A stretch of DNA of 64,000 bases from Nocardia transvalensis NBRC 15921 (GCF_000308875.1 NZ_BAGL01000013.1:1-64000), one strand, 5' to 3'; positions 15,132 to 23,939 are shown, numbered from the stretch's first letter. Notes: a model not told the origin generated them from the letters alone. Numbers and translations are program-made.

Positions 15132-15860
15132 CTACCCCCTGAGCCGCTCACCCATGTCATCGGGAAGCCCGAACGGCAACCCCCGCTCCGACTCCAGCGC
15201 GGCCCGCCGCCCCGATCCCCGCGCCCGCGCATACAACTTCTTGTAGATCCGATTCGTCCCCGCTGAGTTAGCGGCAATCTCGAACGCCAACAACGAAACC
15301 GCCGTATCCAACTCCCCCTCGGGCACACAGCGATCGATCAGCCCATACCCCAACGCCGTCCCCGCATCGATCTTCCGACTGGTAAAACTCAACTCCTTGG
15401 CCCGCGCCATCCCCACCCGCTCAGGCAACCGCACCGACATCCCCCACACCGGCACCAGCCCCCACTTCCCATGCGTATCCCCAAAACTAGCCGTCTCAGC
15501 CGCCATCAACAGATCACACCCCAGGGCGAGTTCTAACCCTCCGGTCAGACAGTGCCCCCGGATCTTGGCGATAGTCGGCCGCGGAAACTCCTCGAGTAGA
15601 TCGATAGTCTCCGCCTCGAAGTGACTCGTCTCCTCAGCCTCGCCTCCCGCTAGCACCGACAGATCATGCCCCGCACAAAACGACCGCCCCGCCCCGGTAA
15701 GCACGAGGCAGTGCACCGACGAGTCGGTAGCCAACTCCTCCAGATGCGCCCGCAACTCGGCAAACACGCCAACATGCAGAGCATTCAACTTGTCAGGCCG
15801 ATTCAGCGTCAGCGTGCTGACACCATAGCTATCCTCGCGGAGCACCAGTGGGGAGGTCAT
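15132..15860 (-). CDS. enoyl-CoA hydratase/isomerase (crotonase) family protein
   Basis: This encodes 242 residues with the crotonase fold. The oxyanion-hole segments are SFCAGHDLSVL and IRGHCLTGGLELALGCDLLMA. The loop that carries the first catalytic Glu in true enoyl-CoA hydratases reads FGDTHGKWGLVPVWG, so that Glu is replaced. The second acidic position may be kept in RAKELSF. This suggests an isomerase, hydrolase or other crotonase activity rather than standard hydration. The acyl-CoA substrate is unknown. It starts at MTSPLVLRED. No obvious operon partner is present except the GAF gene downstream. Confidence 0.82.
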   Translation of the reverse strand: MTSPLVLREDSYGVSTLTLNRPDKLNALHVGVFAELRAHLEELATDSSVHCLVLTGAGRSFCAGHDLSVLAGGEAEETSHFEAETIDLLEEFPRPTIAKIRGHCLTGGLELALGCDLLMAAETASFGDTHGKWGLVPVWGMSVRLPERVGMARAKELSFTSRKIDAGTALGYGLIDRCVPEGELDTAVSLLAFEIAANSAGTNRIYKKLYARARGSGRRAALESERGLPFGLPDDMGERLRG

Positions 15861-15930
15861 CGATGGGAATCCTGTGCGCTATAGGGTAATTCAACGGTTA
15901 TTTGGCAAGATTCTCTACCAGATTTCCGCT

Positions 15931-15947
15931 CGAAGCAACACGCTTCG
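15931..15947 (-). terminator. small hairpin after the ATP-grasp gene
   Basis: CGAAGC-AACAC-GCTTCG forms a 6-bp stem about 20 bases after the stop of the last operon gene. There is no U-tract, so it is a weak intrinsic terminator or an mRNA end stabiliser at the end of the six-gene operon. Confidence 0.35.
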
Positions 15948-15967
15948 TCCGGCCCCGTGGCCACTGC

Positions 15968-17512
15968 TCAACCTTGATCTCGGTATTCCGCGGCCAGCGT
16001 GCGCAGTAGTCGAATGAACCTCGCCTCGAACTCGTTACAAGAGGCGGGGGAGGTTCCGAAGAAGGTGGCGCCGATCTTGCCGTGCGGTGTGAGCGTGGTC
16101 CACAGATGGGGGACCGTGCCGGTGCCGGTCCGTGGATCGAACGCGACACCGGGCGTGCGGTCGAGCGCACGGATCAGTTCCGCAGTGGGTAATCCCACGT
16201 ACTCGGAAGAGGCGATATCGTCGGTGGCTTTGTAATGGACCTCGCGGCCGAGGGGCCCGACAGCGGTGCCGTCCGATCGCCAAGTTCCAGGGAGACAGGC
16301 GCGGGCGGTGCGGTGGGGGTGAGTGGTTCCCGTCTGGCGGAGATTGATCTCCAGGGCATAGAGTGAGACGTCTTGCCCGGCAACGCTTTTCGTGAGGGCT
16401 ACGAAATCGACTCCGACGTGGCCGGTGACTCCGAGGCGGGCGAGGTGGGCGAATACTCTGCCGGACAGGCCGACTACATCGCGGCGATAGTGTTCACCGG
16501 CTGGATACCGGCACGAACTGTACTCTCCATGTGCGCCGATCACCTGATCGTGGACGCCGAGAAACTCGACGTGCACGTCTCGGTCGTGCTCTGTCCGAGA
16601 TAGGTAGGCGAGCGCACTCGGCCACGCGAGCTCGGTACCTGTGGTCGCCTCGATGCGGCGTTCGACGACACACCCGTTCCGCTCGACCAGGGCGAGAAAC
16701 TCGTCGGTGGTGATCTTCCCGCTGCACGGCCGCAGCACGTGGCCGAGAGTTGTTGCGGTAAAGGGTGAATCGATGAATCGACCGTCTACCACTGCGTTGC
16801 CGTGCCCACTACCGAAGCCGCTGTCTATTTTCACGAACCATGCGGCCGCGCCCAGGCGCTCGGCGAGGTCGGTCAGTGTCGCCGCCAGATCGGTTGCGGA
16901 TCGGATGAGGCGATAAGTGCCAGGGGGACAGGGTACGTCCACCGTGCGGAAAATCTGTCGCGCACCGGATTTCGTTCCCCATCGCAAGAGGTCCGGAGCT
17001 GTGTCGAGAAGTGGGATCTCCAGCTCATCGGCCATCTGTGCCATGAGGTCGCTCGAGGCGTAGCAGGACAGGCCCTCGACCGTGTGTCCTCGCCTGCGGG
17101 CTGCGCGGGTGGTAGCGCGGATTCGATCGGTCAGTGGTCGGTGGGCCAGGATCTTCTCGCTGAGGTGGATGGCCCGGTCGTCGTCGACATCCACGAGGGC
17201 ATGTCGCTCCCGCACATCGCGGCGATCCGATGGCAGACACCGGAACAGGAAGTCGAGCACGTGCTGCCCGAGCGGCGGGGCTTGAATTTGTACGATCGCG
17301 AGGTCGGGCTCGGCGCCGAGACGCAGTGACTCCCACACTCCACGGCTACCGGACAACCAGCGCGCGGTGCCGTGCGCCATTTCCCGCTCCGAGAATTCCT
17401 GGGAAGGACAGACCACCCGGAGTCGCATCGGTGCGGACCGTGCCAGTGTGCGGTCCAGGTGGTCGAGCGTGGAGAAGATGTCCTGCTCAGTTCGGCTCGA
17501 GCGCCCAATCAA
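15968..17512 (-). CDS. ATP-grasp peptide ligase, PGM1-like
   Basis: This encodes about 514 residues. I place the start at a TTG inside the end of the racemase gene because GGAG lies seven bases upstream. An ATG at 17428 is the next alternative. The C-terminal two thirds is an ATP-grasp fold: WFVKIDSGFGSGHGNAVV (glycine-rich nucleotide loop), GCVVERRIEATTGTE, GHVGVDFVAL and the metal-binding LYALEINLRQTGTTHPH. The HGEYSSCRYPAGEHYRRDVV stretch and overall layout match peptide ligases related to PGM1 of pheganomycin biosynthesis, which join an amino-acid-like acid to a peptide amine using ATP. It is the last gene of the operon and would perform the bond-forming step. Exact partners are unknown. 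Confidence 0.72.
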   Translation of the reverse strand: MIGRSSRTEQDIFSTLDHLDRTLARSAPMRLRVVCPSQEFSEREMAHGTARWLSGSRGVWESLRLGAEPDLAIVQIQAPPLGQHVLDFLFRCLPSDRRDVRERHALVDVDDDRAIHLSEKILAHRPLTDRIRATTRAARRRGHTVEGLSCYASSDLMAQMADELEIPLLDTAPDLLRWGTKSGARQIFRTVDVPCPPGTYRLIRSATDLAATLTDLAERLGAAAWFVKIDSGFGSGHGNAVVDGRFIDSPFTATTLGHVLRPCSGKITTDEFLALVERNGCVVERRIEATTGTELAWPSALAYLSRTEHDRDVHVEFLGVHDQVIGAHGEYSSCRYPAGEHYRRDVVGLSGRVFAHLARLGVTGHVGVDFVALTKSVAGQDVSLYALEINLRQTGTTHPHRTARACLPGTWRSDGTAVGPLGREVHYKATDDIASSEYVGLPTAELIRALDRTPGVAFDPRTGTGTVPHLWTTLTPHGKIGATFFGTSPASCNEFEARFIRLLRTLAAEYRDQG

Positions 17513-18182
17513 GTGCCGTCTCCACATGCAGAAGCGTGGTGTCGAAGACCGGAAGCGGGCAGTTGTCCTCATTCAGGAGCAGCCCGATCTCGGTGCAGCC
17601 CAGGATGACCCCCTCCGCCCCCCGGTCGGCCAGAGATCGGACGATATCGAGGTACACGGCCCGGGAGTGGTCCAGCACCTTTCCGAGGCAGAGTTCGTTG
17701 TAGATGATGTCGTGAACAATGGCACGCTCGTGCTCATCCGGTATCAGCACATCGAGGCCTTTTTGTTCCAGCCTGGACCGATAGAACTTTTGCTCCATCG
17801 TGTATCGCGTGCCCAGCAGTGCGACGGTGCCGATGTGGGCATCGAGAAGCGCCGCCGCGGTACCGTCCGCAATGTGGAGGACGGGGATGGAAATCGACGA
17901 AGCGATGTCGTCGAACACCCGATGCATGGTGTTCGTACACAACACCACGCAATCCGCGCCACCACGTTGCAGGCCTTTCGCGTGATCGGCCAAGAACTCG
18001 CCGGCAGCTTCCCAGTCGCCCCGTTGCTGCATGTCTTCGACGATGGCGAAGTCGACTGATGACAGCAGGCAGGCGACGGAGTGCAATCCGCCGAGTCGAT
18101 CACGAATACCGCGGTTGAGTTCCTGGTAGTACGTTGCCGTGGATTCCCAGCTCATTCCACCGATCAGACCGATAGTTCGCAT
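17487..18182 (-). CDS. aspartate/glutamate racemase family enzyme
   Basis: This encodes a 231-residue cofactor-independent racemase of the YgeA/RacX type. It begins MRTIGLIGGMSWESTATYY. Both catalytic cysteines are present: Cys82 in VVLCTNTMH and Cys196 in VILGCTEIG. The family interconverts L and D forms of acidic or other amino acids by two-base proton transfer. It starts nine bases after the PatB-like gene stop and overlaps the ligase start, so it is embedded in the operon. The likely role is to epimerise the amino-acid building block before ligation. A racemase gene dedicated to peptidoglycan is unlikely in this setting. Confidence 0.85.
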   Translation of the reverse strand: MRTIGLIGGMSWESTATYYQELNRGIRDRLGGLHSVACLLSSVDFAIVEDMQQRGDWEAAGEFLADHAKGLQRGGADCVVLCTNTMHRVFDDIASSISIPVLHIADGTAAALLDAHIGTVALLGTRYTMEQKFYRSRLEQKGLDVLIPDEHERAIVHDIIYNELCLGKVLDHSRAVYLDIVRSLADRGAEGVILGCTEIGLLLNEDNCPLPVFDTTLLHVETALDWALEPN

Positions 18183-18191
18183 ACGTCCGAA

Positions 18192-19391
18192 TCACTCCTT
18201 CGGGGTGTTGGTAGATCTCAGTGGTGCACAGTCTGGTGCGTTGATCAGTTCGCGCAACTCGGCGAGCGCGAGCAGAACTCGCTCTGGTGTGGTTGCGAAG
18301 TTGAGGCGGATATGCCCGGAGAACACCTCGCCGAACAAGCTACCAGGCTGGAAGGCCGGTCGAAGGCGCTCTGTCGGAGAATTGTCCGGACGGGTTGATA
18401 TGTCTTCGATGCCGAGCCATGCGAAGTAGGTAGCGTCCGGTTCGATCGCCGTTATCGCGCCTTTCGGACATTTGGCCAGCTCTGTGAAGATCAAATCTCG
18501 ATTTTCGCGGAGTCGAGAACGGAAATCCTCGAGCCAGTCGTCGCATTCCGACCACGCTGTGATGGTGGCCTCGATGCCGAGAACGCCCGCGCCGCCTCGC
18601 AGGTGCCACGGCAAGCTCCGGAACCGTGTGTGCAGCTCGCTGCTACCGAAATATCCTGTAGCGCAGCGAAGTCCGGCTATGTTGAAGCTCTTCGCGGCAG
18701 AGGTGAAGAGAATGGTCCGGGCGTGTGCCGCGTCGATCGAGGCGATCGATTCGTGAGGCTTGTCGAAGCCGAGGTCCTGGTGAATTTCGTCGGCGAATAT
18801 GACCGCACCGTCTCGTTCTGCGATTTCGGCCAAGAATTTCAGTTCCCCATGCTCAAATATTCGACCGGTCGGGTTATGGGGCTGACAGAGGATGATCATC
18901 TTGATCGAATCGGAAAGACTGTTCGTGCCGGCGAATCTCTCCTCGTCGGCGCTGCCGAATGCGTCGATGACGATCAGTCTTCTACCGAGTTTCCGTACAG
19001 CCTCGCGAATCGGCGGATAGGTAGGTGTATGGGTCAGTACGTGATCGCCCGGAGCGCTGAACGCCAGCAGTGCGCAGCAGAGCGCCTGCATAATCTGTGC
19101 GCAGATCTCCACCCGGGCGGGGTCGACAGGAACGCGATATCGGGAGAATGTTCGGGCGGAGAACAGCTCGGCGAGCCGCGCGGGCCCTCCTCTCGGCGAA
19201 TCGAAATCCGGATAGCCCAGGTCCGATCGGTTCGACAATGAGACGATAGTATCTCGAACAGGTTCGGCGACAGCGAAATCCGCCTCGGCTATATCGAAGG
19301 GGACGGTATCGGGCGCCGTCCGGCACCACTTGAGGCTGCGCCGGCGTCGTAATTCGGATTCATCGAGCGGAACCAGTGTGGCCGTCATCAC
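18192..19391 (-). CDS. PLP-dependent aminotransferase / C-S lyase, MalY-PatB-like
   Basis: This encodes 399 residues of fold-type I. The order of motifs is that of MalY/PatB cystathionine-beta-lyase-like enzymes: VPFDIAEADFAVAEPVRD, YPPIREAV, CQPHNPTGRIF, FADEIHQDL and the PLP lysine Lys234 in TSAAKSFNIAGLRCA, with IRLNFATTPERV near the end. Such enzymes either transaminate or cleave the C-S bond of cysteine conjugates, releasing a thiol and pyruvate. The ATG overlaps the stop of the acetyltransferase gene (ATGA). In this operon it could trim or recycle a cysteine-derived intermediate, or act as a transaminase. Which it does cannot be read from sequence alone. Confidence 0.8.
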   Translation of the reverse strand: MMTATLVPLDESELRRRRSLKWCRTAPDTVPFDIAEADFAVAEPVRDTIVSLSNRSDLGYPDFDSPRGGPARLAELFSARTFSRYRVPVDPARVEICAQIMQALCCALLAFSAPGDHVLTHTPTYPPIREAVRKLGRRLIVIDAFGSADEERFAGTNSLSDSIKMIILCQPHNPTGRIFEHGELKFLAEIAERDGAVIFADEIHQDLGFDKPHESIASIDAAHARTILFTSAAKSFNIAGLRCATGYFGSSELHTRFRSLPWHLRGGAGVLGIEATITAWSECDDWLEDFRSRLRENRDLIFTELAKCPKGAITAIEPDATYFAWLGIEDISTRPDNSPTERLRPAFQPGSLFGEVFSGHIRLNFATTPERVLLALAELRELINAPDCAPLRSTNTPKE

Positions 19392-20125
19392 GACACCCGA
19401 TCCACGGAGACGAGTGCCTTGCCCGGCTCGAGAACTTGTTGGACGGTCCGCAGCCGTACCCGGGACCCTGCGGGAATATCGGTCGTGATGCGAGCTCCTG
19501 CGTCGATGCGACAGTCGTCGCCGACAGTGACGGCGCCGAAGACGTACACCCCACCGGCGATGACAACCCGATCCCCGATGCTCGGATGCCTTCGTTCCCT
19601 GGTGTTCGGCACGATCCCGATTGCTCTGCCCCCCAGCACTACATTCTGCAAGAAGTAGCAGTCGTCGCCTATGCGGGCGTCCTCACCTATGACGGTGCCC
19701 CAGCCGTGATCGATGACCATCCGCCGGCCTATGACGGCCGACGGATGAATCTCGACACCGGTACGGACCTTGGCATTTTCGGAAAGGAGGCGTGCCGCAG
19801 TGTCGAGAAGGCGTTCTTCGTGGCCCGATCGGTTCGACCGGCCGTGCAGCAGATGAACGGCGTGGGCGACCCGATACGTGAGGAGCGCCCTGAAACTGAG
19901 GCTGCTGCGATAGCAATACCACTGATCGTCGTGGGCGGCCGGGTCTCTCGCGGCCATTGCGGCGAGATCCTCGATGATTGCCCCGGCTTCTCGTTGCGCC
20001 CGCGAGAGTGCAATGGGTACGGCGACATTCGCTCGCTCGACCAGACCGGACACGCTCAGTACGAGATCGTTTATGTCGGAACGGATCGAGCTGCCGATCG
20101 CGCCGGAGTCAGACATAGTCTTCAC
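19388..20125 (-). CDS. serine O-acetyltransferase (CysE-like)
   Basis: This encodes 245 residues, with an alternative ATG three codons in. The N-terminal helical half (SFRALLTYRVAHAVHLLHG) and left-handed beta-helix half follow CysE: GVEIHPSAVIGRRMVIDHGWGT with the catalytic Asp-His neighbourhood, VIGEDARIGDDCYFLQNVVLGG, RRHPSIGDRVVIAGG and AGARITTDIPAGS. The reaction is L-serine plus acetyl-CoA to O-acetyl-L-serine, in the cytosol. It overlaps the cysteine-synthase-like gene by about 17 bases, so O-acetylserine is probably made for that enzyme and not for general cysteine supply. Confidence 0.85.
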   Translation of the reverse strand: MKTMSDSGAIGSSIRSDINDLVLSVSGLVERANVAVPIALSRAQREAGAIIEDLAAMAARDPAAHDDQWYCYRSSLSFRALLTYRVAHAVHLLHGRSNRSGHEERLLDTAARLLSENAKVRTGVEIHPSAVIGRRMVIDHGWGTVIGEDARIGDDCYFLQNVVLGGRAIGIVPNTRERRHPSIGDRVVIAGGVYVFGAVTVGDDCRIDAGARITTDIPAGSRVRLRTVQQVLEPGKALVSVDRVS

Positions 20126-21050
20126 CCCGATCGAACAAGACGGTTACGAACACGCCGGGGTTGTGCGCAGAGCCATAGCGGGCCCGATAACGCAGCGCCG
20201 CAGCGTAGTTCGCCAGGCTGCTCGGTCCCACGTCGAAGCGGAGGCTCGACATCAGCTCGGTCCGAGCGAGTTCGGCATCACGTTCGGAAACGCGGATTAT
20301 GTCGTCGAACTCGCCGGGTGGATAGAACGGTGCCGGTTCCCCGACGGCGATTCCCTGGAACGGATGCGGTCCGTAGGTCCCGGCAGATAATTCGCACCCC
20401 GGAGGTTGTACGCCCACCGTCACCACTTCGACGAACCCGTTCCGCAGGGCCCTGCTGACACCGCGCATCGTCGCGCCGGTCCCCGTCCCACAGATCAACG
20501 TGATGCGCTGGTCCGGCGTGACACCCGCCGCGCGAAGTTGGGACGCGATCTCGGGTCCGGTATCCAGTTCATGGGTCTGGGGGTTCGCGGGGTTGGCGAA
20601 CTGATTCAGATAATGGTAGTGGTCTCCATCGGTCGCGAGAAGTGCCGCGATCGCCGCACCGTTATCCGCGCACGTCGGAAACTCCTCCTCGCGCTCCAGG
20701 ACAACCGCGCCGAGCTTGCGGGCCAATTCTCGTTTGGCACGGGAATATCCACGGTCGACGATCAGGGTCAGTCGGTAGCCGCGGGCCCGTGCTTCGATCG
20801 CCAATCCGATTCCCAGGTTGCCGCCGGTACGTTCCAGCAGGCTGACATCGTTCGTTGGATCGATCCATCCGTGATGTTCCGCGTCGTCGATGAGATGAGC
20901 CGCAACCCGTGCCTTGTGGCTGCGGCCGGGATGCAGGAACTCACACTTGAGGAATATCCCGCCCGGCTGTCGAACGAGCGGTGTCACGGGATATAGGCCT
21001 AGTGCGGCACCGGGAACGGCGCCGCTCACCACGGCACTGCGATCGGTCAT
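20109..21050 (-). CDS. cysteine synthase-like PLP enzyme (beta-substituted alanine synthase)
   Basis: This encodes 313 residues of fold-type II. PLP Lys46 lies in HPGRSHKARVAAHL (canonical: NPxxSxKDR). The phosphate loop CGTGTGATMRG and the cofactor-contact VGPSSLANYAAAL are in place. The substrate loop reads ERTGGNLGIGLA, where O-acetylserine sulfhydrylases have TSGNTG, so specificity is likely shifted away from sulfide. Expected chemistry is beta-replacement on O-acetylserine by a non-standard nucleophile, giving a beta-substituted alanine. The neighbouring acetyltransferase supplies the donor. The ATG overlaps the stop of the TPR-NTPase gene (ATGA). Confidence 0.8.
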   Translation of the reverse strand: MTDRSAVVSGAVPGAALGLYPVTPLVRQPGGIFLKCEFLHPGRSHKARVAAHLIDDAEHHGWIDPTNDVSLLERTGGNLGIGLAIEARARGYRLTLIVDRGYSRAKRELARKLGAVVLEREEEFPTCADNGAAIAALLATDGDHYHYLNQFANPANPQTHELDTGPEIASQLRAAGVTPDQRITLICGTGTGATMRGVSRALRNGFVEVVTVGVQPPGCELSAGTYGPHPFQGIAVGEPAPFYPPGEFDDIIRVSERDAELARTELMSSLRFDVGPSSLANYAAALRYRARYGSAHNPGVFVTVLFDRGEDYV

Positions 21051-23734
21051 GCTTGCGCCTCCAGCGTTTCGACGATCTTCCGCGCTCGAACAGTGGTGGG
21101 ATGCTCCTGCCCGAGCAGCCGCTCGAAACCTTCGAGAACAGCCCGGCTCTCGGCCGCGGCGTCCTCGGCTCGGCCAACCATGTGCAGCGCGACCGCCGCA
21201 TTGGAACGCGCGGTCAGCGTCGCCGGATGCTCCGCACCTCGCAGGCGCGTGAATCCCGCGACCACGACCTGATGTTCGGCGAGCGCCTCATCGTGGCGGT
21301 CGAGCGCGCTGCGAATGACGCCCAGATTGCCGCGTGTCGTCAGGGTGGAGGGATGGTCGGCGCCGAAGGTGTTGGTGAAGCCGGTGAGTACCTGCTCCTG
21401 CTCCGACTCGGCCTCCTCGTAACGGCTCAGGGAGAACAGCATGGAGGCGAGGTAGTTGCGGCTGGTCAGCGTGGACGGATGATCCGGGCCGAAGGTGCGC
21501 TCGAAACCGGTCAGCACCTGCCGGTGCTCCTGTTCGGCCTCGCGAATCCGGCCGAGCGCCTGGAGGACCACCGCGTGATTCGACAGGCACGTGAGGGTGG
21601 ACGGATGATCGCTGCCCAGCACCCTGCCGAACGTCTCGACCGTGGCGCGATGTGCCGCCTCGGCCTGCAGCACCTTCCCGATGGCATGAAGGACCACGGC
21701 CAGGTTCGACAGTGCGGTCACCGTGGTGGGATGATCCGCACCCAGCACATCCCGGTAGCCGTCGAACACGGATTGGTGCAGCTCGAGTGCCTCACCGAGC
21801 CGTTCCGGTGCATGGAGAACGAGCGTCGGGCTGCCATTGCTGGTCAGTGCGTCGGGATGATCCGGGCCGAACACCCGCGTGCTGGTATCCAGCACCGCCC
21901 GATGCTCTGTCTCGGCGTCCTCGAGCCGCCCGAGGGACGCGAGCACCGCTGCGACATTGGTTGTTTCGTCGGCACGGTCCGCAGCGGCGGCACGCAGCAC
22001 CCGGTCGTATGCGCGCAGTACCGAGCAATGCTCGGCCTCGGCTTCGGTGTAGCGACCGAGATCGTGGAGCACCAGTGCCAAGTTGTTGCGGTTGGTCAGT
22101 GTCGCTGGATGGTCGGCTCCGAGCATGCGCGCCCGCACCTCGTGCACGGTGCGGTGCTCCGCCTCGGCTTCTTCGAGCCGGCCGAGGTCGTGGAGCAGCA
22201 GCGCCAGGTTGTTGCGGCTGGCGAGCGTGGCCGAACTGTCCGGGCCGAGAGTGCGCAGCCGTGCGGCGAGTACGGCTCGGTGTTCGGTCTCCGCTTCGGC
22301 GAACCTGCCGACGGCACGCAACATCGCCGCATGATGGCCCCAAGCGGCCAGCGCCGGCTCACTATCGGCCCCGAACTCGGCGGCGGACGCCTGCCGGGCC
22401 GCGTAGAAGGCTTCCAAAGCGATTCCATACCGCGCCTGAAGCCGCGCGGTGGCGCCGACTCGCATGATTTCGGCGCTGTCGGCATCCACGAGGCACGCCG
22501 TCAATACGGCATCGGAGACGGGTTTGTCGGCTGTGCGAGCCATTTCGTCGACCACGTAGTCGAAGACGTTGACCGTCGCGTCCTCGGACGAATTGGTCGA
22601 CCGCAGCAGCGCGGTTGTCGCATGTGTCGTCGTTGTCCATTTCCACGCGTTCTCGAGGGATTCGCCAGCGACTCGGATACCGCCGCGGGTCGGCATCAAC
22701 GTCTGCGAAAGCTCCTCCAGCAAGGATCTCGGGAGCGGCTGGACCAGACCGGCTCGCCGGCATTCGATCGCCGCGGTGACGAGCGCGGCACCGCGGATGT
22801 GTTCTCCGCCCTCCCGCGCGCTCTGCCACTTCTCCATGAGTTCCGGACCGGCGGCGAGGTATTCGGCGATCCCGAACGAATCGGCGTGCTGCACCGCGTC
22901 GGCGAGACGCACGTCCGTCTGGGCACGCGCGCGTGCCCGGCTCCGTTCGGCATCGGAGAAGATACGCGCGAGCGGAACGCGGGTGGCGGACGCGATCGTG
23001 GCCAGCACATCGCGGCCGGCCGCGCGGGCACCCGGATCGGTGTCCTCGTAATTCGCCAGCTCCACCGACCGAATGGTCGCGACGATGAATCGGCCTTTGC
23101 GGGCATCGTTGAGGAGTCGGCCGATCATGCTGTAGGTGAGCCCGCCGTCGCCCAGAAACTTCTCCAGATCGTCGAGGAAGAGCACGGATCGGCTCCGGTC
23201 GGCCATCCGAGACACGGTGTGCTCCAGGACCTTACGGTCTTGTACAGCGAATAGAAGGTGATCCGGAAGCGCTGCGGCCACCGCCTCGAACGCGGTGCGC
23301 GTCTTGCCCGCAGTCGAGTCCCCGACGATCAGGATGAACGCGGGGCGCGTCAACAACTCGCGCAAGTGCGTGTCGATATCACGGGGGACATAGGGTGGCT
23401 GATTATCAGGACGGCCTTCGGACGTGACCATGCGCCGCGCGCGGTGCACACCGAGTAGTGTCGGATCGGTTACGTGCCGAACCAGCGGGATTCCCTTTCC
23501 GGTCCTTAGGCAGCCGTTGCGGATGGCCAGATCCTCGGTGCGGTCCCGTTTTAACATCTCGACGAGATCGTCACGCCAATATCCGGCAAATATCGCACAG
23601 ATCGCCGCTGCGGCAGCCGATCCGGCGAGCACAATGGGCGCCTGAACCTTTGCGGTCGTCAGAACAGCCGGCACCGCAACGACGAGCGCTGCCGAGGTCG
23701 CCAAAGCCAGAGGCCGAAGGTGGAGTCTGCTCAT
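21047..23734 (-). CDS. membrane-anchored P-loop NTPase with tetratricopeptide repeats
   Basis: This encodes 895 residues. Two hydrophobic helices (about 8-25 and 31-52) form an N-terminal anchor. A P-loop NTPase domain follows, with Walker A GDSTAGKT (138-145) and Walker B VLFLDDLEKFLG (about 185). From roughly residue 460 to 885 there are about ten tetratricopeptide repeats of the TPR_10/12 type; the line GPDHPSTLTSRNNLALVL recurs in variants. This is the domain plan of STAND-like signalling NTPases of actinomycetes. It is first in the six-gene operon and overlaps the next gene by four bases. It may act as a regulator or scaffold for the pathway. No such role is documented to my knowledge. 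Confidence 0.78.
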   Translation of the reverse strand: MSRLHLRPLALATSAALVVAVPAVLTTAKVQAPIVLAGSAAAAAICAIFAGYWRDDLVEMLKRDRTEDLAIRNGCLRTGKGIPLVRHVTDPTLLGVHRARRMVTSEGRPDNQPPYVPRDIDTHLRELLTRPAFILIVGDSTAGKTRTAFEAVAAALPDHLLFAVQDRKVLEHTVSRMADRSRSVLFLDDLEKFLGDGGLTYSMIGRLLNDARKGRFIVATIRSVELANYEDTDPGARAAGRDVLATIASATRVPLARIFSDAERSRARARAQTDVRLADAVQHADSFGIAEYLAAGPELMEKWQSAREGGEHIRGAALVTAAIECRRAGLVQPLPRSLLEELSQTLMPTRGGIRVAGESLENAWKWTTTTHATTALLRSTNSSEDATVNVFDYVVDEMARTADKPVSDAVLTACLVDADSAEIMRVGATARLQARYGIALEAFYAARQASAAEFGADSEPALAAWGHHAAMLRAVGRFAEAETEHRAVLAARLRTLGPDSSATLASRNNLALLLHDLGRLEEAEAEHRTVHEVRARMLGADHPATLTNRNNLALVLHDLGRYTEAEAEHCSVLRAYDRVLRAAAADRADETTNVAAVLASLGRLEDAETEHRAVLDTSTRVFGPDHPDALTSNGSPTLVLHAPERLGEALELHQSVFDGYRDVLGADHPTTVTALSNLAVVLHAIGKVLQAEAAHRATVETFGRVLGSDHPSTLTCLSNHAVVLQALGRIREAEQEHRQVLTGFERTFGPDHPSTLTSRNYLASMLFSLSRYEEAESEQEQVLTGFTNTFGADHPSTLTTRGNLGVIRSALDRHDEALAEHQVVVAGFTRLRGAEHPATLTARSNAAVALHMVGRAEDAAAESRAVLEGFERLLGQEHPTTVRARKIVETLEAQA

Positions 23735-23910
23735 GGCCCCCGCTTACATAGCCGACTAATTCGTCCCCCGACTGGGCTGATCCAGCCCGACACTGTAAGC
23801 GTACGAGAAGTACCGAGCCCATCGCGAACGAAATCCAGCCCCCTCGACGAAGATGCGGCAGGAACATCCACGGTGACCATCAAATTCACTGCGGCATAAC
23901 ATTTTCCACG

Positions 23911-23939
23911 TTGACATCGGCAGTGGAGCAGCCCACAAT
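23911..23939 (+). promoter_or_regulatory. predicted promoter of the M20 hydrolase gene
   Basis: A perfect TTGACA (23911-23916), 17 bp spacing and CACAAT (23934-23939) lie 70 bases before the GTG start. The 275-base gap between the divergent TPR-NTPase and M20 genes otherwise contains only AT-richer sequence and no supportable gene. The operon promoter on the other strand was not located. Confidence 0.55.

Noticed and set aside
15968..21050. D-cycloserine biosynthesis cluster
   Set aside because: The CysE/CysK/ATP-grasp logic is similar, but no arginase-like, haem-enzyme or DapF-like racemase gene is present, and the ligase is PGM1-like.
20981..23254. Plus-strand frame of about 757 codons with repeated sequence
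   Set aside because: It is antisense to the TPR-NTPase; its apparent repeats are the complement of the TPR repeats.
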